Positions 60,312 to 64,000 of a stretch of DNA of 64,000 nucleotides are shown here, piece by piece (within the stretch, counting starts at the first letter, position 1; each line of letters begins with the position of its first letter). Made by a program: the position numbers and the translations under genes. A model generated the notes under the pieces. The model did no database searches. It saw only the letters and a program-made list of their open reading frames with translations, and was not told the origin of the DNA. The stretch is from BOG-908 sp963848205 (lineage in GTDB: Bacteria; Pseudomonadota; Alphaproteobacteria; Acetobacterales; Acetobacteraceae), in assembly GCA_963848205.1 (NCBI GenBank), contig CAWKCV010000003.1:124001-188000 (forward strand), read 5' to 3'.

Positions 60312-62483
60312 TTGCCGTCGATCCGCCGCCTCCTGCTCTGCGCCGCCACCTGCCTGGCGGCCGCTTCACGCGCCGAGGCACAACAAAGCCCGCCGCCCAC
60401 GACGCAAGCCGCCCAGCCCGCGGAAAAGGTCGAGGAAATCGTCGTGCGCGCCCGCAAGCTCAGCGAGGCGCGCGGCCGCCTGCAGCCCAACCTCGGCGCC
60501 ACCACCTACGAGTTCGACTCCAAAGCGCTCCAGCAGATCACCCAAGGCGCCAACGCGCCGCTCAACACGGTGCTGCTGCAAGCGCCCGGCGTAGCCGAGG
60601 ACAGCTACGGCCAACTGCACGTGCGCGGCGATCATAACGAAGTCCAATACCGGCTCGACGGCGTCGAACTGCCCGAAGGCATCGCGGTTTTCGGCCAGGC
60701 GCTGGAATCGCGTTTCGCGCACTCCATCTCGCTGATCACCGGTTCGCTGCCCGCGCAGTACGGCGTGCTGCAGGCGGCCGTCGTCAATATCGGCACGAAA
60801 ACCGGCCTCACCGATCCTGGCGGCGAGATATCGCTCTATGGCGGCGCGCGCGACTACTTCCAGCCGAGCGCCTCCTACGGCGGCAAATACGGCAACTGGG
60901 ATTACTTCATCACCGGCGACTTCCTGCACTCGCGCGTCGGCATCGAGAATCCCACCAGCAGCTTCAATCCGCTGCACGATCTCAGCAACCAATATCACGG
61001 CCTGCTGCACCTCACCTACACGCCGGACGACACCACGCGCGCAAGCCTGATCGCCGGCATTTCCAACGCCGACTTCCAGATACCGAACAATCCCGGCCAA
61101 GTGCCGCATCTCGGGCTGAACTATGACGGCATCACCGCCATCGACAGTGCTGACCTGACCGAACATCAGCGCGAGATCACCGATTTCGCCATCCTGTCGC
61201 TGCAGAAACAGTTCGGCAACGCCACCGTGCAATCCTCGCTGTTCTCGCGCTACAGCAGCCTGTATTTCACTCCGGACCCGATCGGCGACGTGCTGTTCAC
61301 CGGCCTCGCCCAGACTGCCGGCAAATCCGTCTGGTCGAGCGGCACGCAGACCGATGCAAGCTGGGACGTGAACGACACGCACACCCTCCGCGCCGGCTTC
61401 CAGATCACCGCCGAACGGCTCGTCTCCCATACCGCGACCAGCGTGTTCGACCTCAACGCAGACGGCACGCAAACCTCGCCATTGCCGGTGACGCTACAGG
61501 CCGGCGCAGGAAGAACCGGCGGCCAGTACGGCCTGTATCTGCAAGACGAGTGGAAACTGCTGCCCAGCCTGACGCTGAACTACGGCGCGCGTTTCGACGT
61601 GGTCGACGAATTCACTCACGAAAATCAAATCTCCCCGCGCGTGAACATCGTCTGGCAGGCCGACCGCGTCACCAACCTGCACGCCGGCTACTCGCATTAC
61701 TTCACCCCACCGCCATTCGAGCTGATCGCAACCAACGTCGTAGGCCAGCTCAACCACACCACCGGCCAAAGCCCATGCCCGGTCGGCAGCAATCCGATCT
61801 GCCGCAACGATTCCGTGCGCGCCGAACACGACAACTACTACGACGCCGGCATCGACCACATCATCCTGCCGGGATTGCACGCCGCCATCGACGGCTATTT
61901 CAAATCCTCGCGCAACCTGATCGACGAAGGCCAGTTCGGCGCCCCCATCATCCTCACCGCATTCAACTACGCGCACGGACAGGTGGGCGGCGTGGAACTC
62001 TCCGCCACCTACGACCACGGCCCGTGGTCGCTCTACAGCAATCTCGCGATCAGCCGCGCCATCGGCCGCGACATCAACGCGGCCCAGTTCAGCTTTTCGC
62101 CCGAAGAGCTCGCCTACATTCACGGCCATTACATCCATCTCGATCACGACGAACGCTTTGCCGGATCGGGCGGCATCGCCTACGCCGCTTTCCGCCACAC
62201 GGATGCGCCCGCGCGCCTCTCCGCCGACCTCGTCACCGGCAGCGGCCTGCGCGCCGCGGGCGCTGTGCCGAACGGCCGCGCACTGCCCGGCTATTACGCA
62301 ATCAACCTGTCGGCCTCGCAAACGTTCGAAAAACTCGCACTGCGCGGCGTGCAGCTCCGCCTCGACGTCATCAATCTCCTCGACCGCCGCTATGAAATCC
62401 GCGACGGCACCGGCGTGGGCGTGGGCGCCCCACAATTCGGCCTGCGACGCACGCTGCTGGCCGGCATCGTCCAGCGTTTCTGA
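60312..62483 (+). CDS. TonB-dependent receptor next to a DmeF-type exporter
   Basis: This 723-residue outer-membrane receptor has a signal peptide (from the TTG at 60312, PSIRRLLLCAATCLAA, cut near SRAEAQ). A TonB-box-like segment EEIVVRARKLS precedes the plug domain (LQAPGVAEDSYGQLHVRGDH, then ITGSLPAQYGVLQAAVVNIG). The barrel ends with FGLRRTLLAGIVQRF. AGGA lies about 8 bases before the TTG; a TTG nine codons upstream is an alternative. The loop containing HGHYIHLDHDERF is His-rich. The cation exporter follows after one base, suggesting transport linked to a metal or metal complex; this is inference. Confidence 0.92.
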   Translation: MPSIRRLLLCAATCLAAASRAEAQQSPPPTTQAAQPAEKVEEIVVRARKLSEARGRLQPNLGATTYEFDSKALQQITQGANAPLNTVLLQAPGVAEDSYGQLHVRGDHNEVQYRLDGVELPEGIAVFGQALESRFAHSISLITGSLPAQYGVLQAAVVNIGTKTGLTDPGGEISLYGGARDYFQPSASYGGKYGNWDYFITGDFLHSRVGIENPTSSFNPLHDLSNQYHGLLHLTYTPDDTTRASLIAGISNADFQIPNNPGQVPHLGLNYDGITAIDSADLTEHQREITDFAILSLQKQFGNATVQSSLFSRYSSLYFTPDPIGDVLFTGLAQTAGKSVWSSGTQTDASWDVNDTHTLRAGFQITAERLVSHTATSVFDLNADGTQTSPLPVTLQAGAGRTGGQYGLYLQDEWKLLPSLTLNYGARFDVVDEFTHENQISPRVNIVWQADRVTNLHAGYSHYFTPPPFELIATNVVGQLNHTTGQSPCPVGSNPICRNDSVRAEHDNYYDAGIDHIILPGLHAAIDGYFKSSRNLIDEGQFGAPIILTAFNYAHGQVGGVELSATYDHGPWSLYSNLAISRAIGRDINAAQFSFSPEELAYIHGHYIHLDHDERFAGSGGIAYAAFRHTDAPARLSADLVTGSGLRAAGAVPNGRALPGYYAINLSASQTFEKLALRGVQLRLDVINLLDRRYEIRDGTGVGVGAPQFGLRRTLLAGIVQRF

Positions 62484-62484
62484 C

Positions 62485-63387
62485 ATGGACGAGCACGTCT
62501 TCCTCGGCGAAGGCCACACCCACGCCGAGCGCCGCACCTGGATCGTCATCTGGCTCTCGGCCAGCATGATGGTGCTCGAAGTCGTCGGCGGCCATCTGTT
62601 CGGCTCGATCGCCCTGGTGGCCGACGGCCTGCACATGAGCAGCCACGCGGGCGCCATGCTGATCGCCGCGTTGGCCTACGGTTTCGCACGCCGCCATGCC
62701 GCCGACCGCCGTTTCAGCTTCGGCACCGGCAAACTCGGCGACCTCGCCGGCTTCACCAGCGCGCTCATCCTCGGCGTCATCGCCGTGCTCATCGGCACCG
62801 AGGCGATCGGGCGGCTGTTCGCGCCAATCGCGATCCAGTTCTCCCAAGCCATCCCGATCGCCTGCCTCGGCCTGTCGGTCAACATCCTCTCGGCCTGGCT
62901 GCTGTCCGGCGGCCACGACCACGCCCACGACCACACCCACGCCCGCACGCACGCCACCCATCGCGACAACAACATGCGCGCCATCCTGCTGCACATCATG
63001 ACGGACGCCGCGGTGACGGTGCTGGTGATCGCGGGCCTGCTGCTGGCGCGCGCTTTCGGCTGGCTGTGGATGGATCCCGCCGCCGGCCTCGTCGGCGCCT
63101 GCGTCATCGCCGTCTGGTCGGTGCGGCTGATGCGCGCAACCGGCGCCGTGCTGCTCGACATGGTGCCCGACCGCGCTATCCGCGACGAGATCGTGGACCG
63201 CATCGCCGCGCTCGGCGACCGCCTGACCGACTTGCATCTGTGGCGCCTGGGGCCCGGCCATCTGGCGGCGATCGTCGCCGTGCAGACCGAGAGCGACCAC
63301 GACGTCGCGTTCTACCGCGCGCTCCTCGCGCAATTCCCCTCCGTCTCGCACTGCACGGTGCAGATCGAACGGCTCGCCAGCCATTGA
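62485..63387 (+). CDS. dmeF: Cation diffusion facilitator, DmeF-like Co/Ni exporter
   Basis: This 300-residue inner-membrane cation/proton antiporter has six hydrophobic helices. Signature parts are HVFLGEGHTHAERRTWIVIW, SIALVADGLHMSSHAGAM with the metal-site His and Asp, and RFSFGTGKLGDLAGFTSALI. A His-rich cytosolic loop follows (GGHDHAHDHTHARTHA). The second metal-site pair is HIMTDAAVTVLVIAG. The pattern matches the DmeF subgroup, which exports Co2+ and Ni2+. The C-terminal soluble domain (DLHLWRLGPGHLAAIVAVQT) is typical. It starts 1 bp after the receptor stop. Gene-level substrate assignment is by family only. Confidence 0.9.
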   Translation: MDEHVFLGEGHTHAERRTWIVIWLSASMMVLEVVGGHLFGSIALVADGLHMSSHAGAMLIAALAYGFARRHAADRRFSFGTGKLGDLAGFTSALILGVIAVLIGTEAIGRLFAPIAIQFSQAIPIACLGLSVNILSAWLLSGGHDHAHDHTHARTHATHRDNNMRAILLHIMTDAAVTVLVIAGLLLARAFGWLWMDPAAGLVGACVIAVWSVRLMRATGAVLLDMVPDRAIRDEIVDRIAALGDRLTDLHLWRLGPGHLAAIVAVQTESDHDVAFYRALLAQFPSVSHCTVQIERLASH

Positions 63388-63432
63388 CCGCACGATTTGT
63401 GCTGCGCCGCCGCAAACCCTACCTATAAAGAC

Positions 63433-64000
63433 ATGCTCGCCCTGAACCCGGCCATCGAGACCCCGTTCCCCGACCCGCCCGACCCCGGCCAGGTCATCGA
63501 GGTCGCACCCGGCGTGCTCTGGCTGCGTTTCCGCCTGCCGTTCCTGCTGGACCACGTCAACATCTACCTCATCGAGGACGATGGCGGCTGGGCAGCCTTC
63601 GACACCGGCCTGGGCGACGAAGCCACCAGGGCGGCCTGGGAGGCGGCCTTCGCCGGCCCGCTACACGGCCAGCGCCTCACGCGCATCGTCTGCTCGCATT
63701 TCCATCCCGACCATGTCGGCCTGGTCGGCTGGCTCACCGAGCGCTTCGGCTGTCCGCTCTGGATGCCGCGCACCGAATTCCTGATGGTGCGCGTGCTGGA
63801 AAACCGGTCGGTCGCCGCCAACCCGCGCTTCTACAACGAGCGCGGGCTCGATACCGACGCCACCGGCCGGGTGAGCGGCGACGGCCACGGCTATCTGCGC
63901 ATGGTGACCGGCCTGCCGCTGGAATATCACCGTCTGGTCGCGGGCCGCTCATTGCGCATCGGCGGCCGAGATTTCGACATCTACACCGGCGGTGGCCACG
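63433..64000 (+). CDS. Metallo-beta-lactamase fold hydrolase (3' partial)
   Basis: The gene starts MLALNPAIETPFPDPPDPGQ and is cut by the right window edge after 189 codons. The MBL fold is clear from WLRFRLPFLLDHVNIYLIED, the GWAAFDTGLGD strand turn, and the HxHxDH metal site in IVCSHFHPDHVGLVGWL (about residues 96-112). Further metal ligands would lie beyond the window; the visible end reads DFDIYTGGGH, fitting the next His of the fold. It is 45 bp after dmeF on the same strand. The substrate cannot be told; related proteins are annotated as generic MBL hydrolases or glyoxalase II-like. Confidence 0.9.
   Translation, partial: MLALNPAIETPFPDPPDPGQVIEVAPGVLWLRFRLPFLLDHVNIYLIEDDGGWAAFDTGLGDEATRAAWEAAFAGPLHGQRLTRIVCSHFHPDHVGLVGWLTERFGCPLWMPRTEFLMVRVLENRSVAANPRFYNERGLDTDATGRVSGDGHGYLRMVTGLPLEYHRLVAGRSLRIGGRDFDIYTGGGH

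Overview
The window looks like chromosome of a GC-rich, aerobic, flagellated alphaproteobacterium, most likely a member of the Acetobacteraceae. This placement is inferred from overall gene content: an iron-sulfur type PurF next to cvpA, hisZ beside purA, an alanine/proline-rich ExbB with two ExbD proteins, RpoH, TonB receptors, and PQQ-type beta-propeller proteins. No rRNA, tRNA, CRISPR array, transposase or phage gene was recognised.

Layout. 0-6 kb: the end of flgD, an SDR oxidoreductase, purF-cvpA, cbpA-cbpM and a lytic transglycosylase lipoprotein. 6-10.9 kb: a visibly less GC-rich, decaying stretch with a TonB-dependent receptor broken by many frameshifts, a strong terminator, a small lipoprotein gene and its upstream decayed paralogue, and about 0.9 kb of apparent non-coding DNA. 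10.9-20 kb: a TPR/2-oxoglutarate oxygenase, a large intact TonB-dependent receptor, and a tonB-exbB-exbD-exbD-TPR operon whose tonB is itself broken in its C-terminal domain. 20-31 kb: small secreted and membrane proteins, nitroreductase, mfd, a frameshifted PQQ-like propeller gene, a DUF1810 protein, ispG, a glycosyltransferase, and a luciferase-like flavin oxidoreductase. 31-38 kb: an Atm1-like ABC exporter, a DUF4743-Nudix protein, and a four-gene ATP-grasp / alpha-E / transglutaminase / transglutaminase operon, which belongs to a known but functionally obscure peptide- or amide-ligase gene set. 38-50 kb: a CadC-like regulator, a double-lobed retropepsin-like lipoprotein, an EamA exporter, an OmpA-like porin, a large hybrid histidine kinase, glutathione-dependent formaldehyde dehydrogenase and an aldehyde dehydrogenase. 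50-64 kb: a glycosyltransferase-like protein, a GT61-SGNH fusion, rpoH, a pseudokinase coupled to a membrane protein, purA-hisZ, a TonB receptor next to a DmeF-type cation exporter, and the start of a metallo-beta-lactamase fold protein.

The most unusual signal is an AT-rich hairpin repeat of about 45 bp that occurs 18 times between 0.7 and 48.5 kb. It is oriented by rule: the arm ending GGACTGCTTCCTT faces the adjacent gene and the arm beginning CAAAAG faces away. Six gene groups are therefore bracketed by inverted copies: SDR; cbpA-cbpM; the luciferase-like oxidoreductase; small ORF-ABC-Nudix; the ATP-grasp operon; and histidine kinase-formaldehyde dehydrogenase. Several copies begin at or within a few bases of stop codons. 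The stem bases change in paired fashion between copies. The repeat also creates false N-terminal extensions and in one case supplies the stop codon of a gene.
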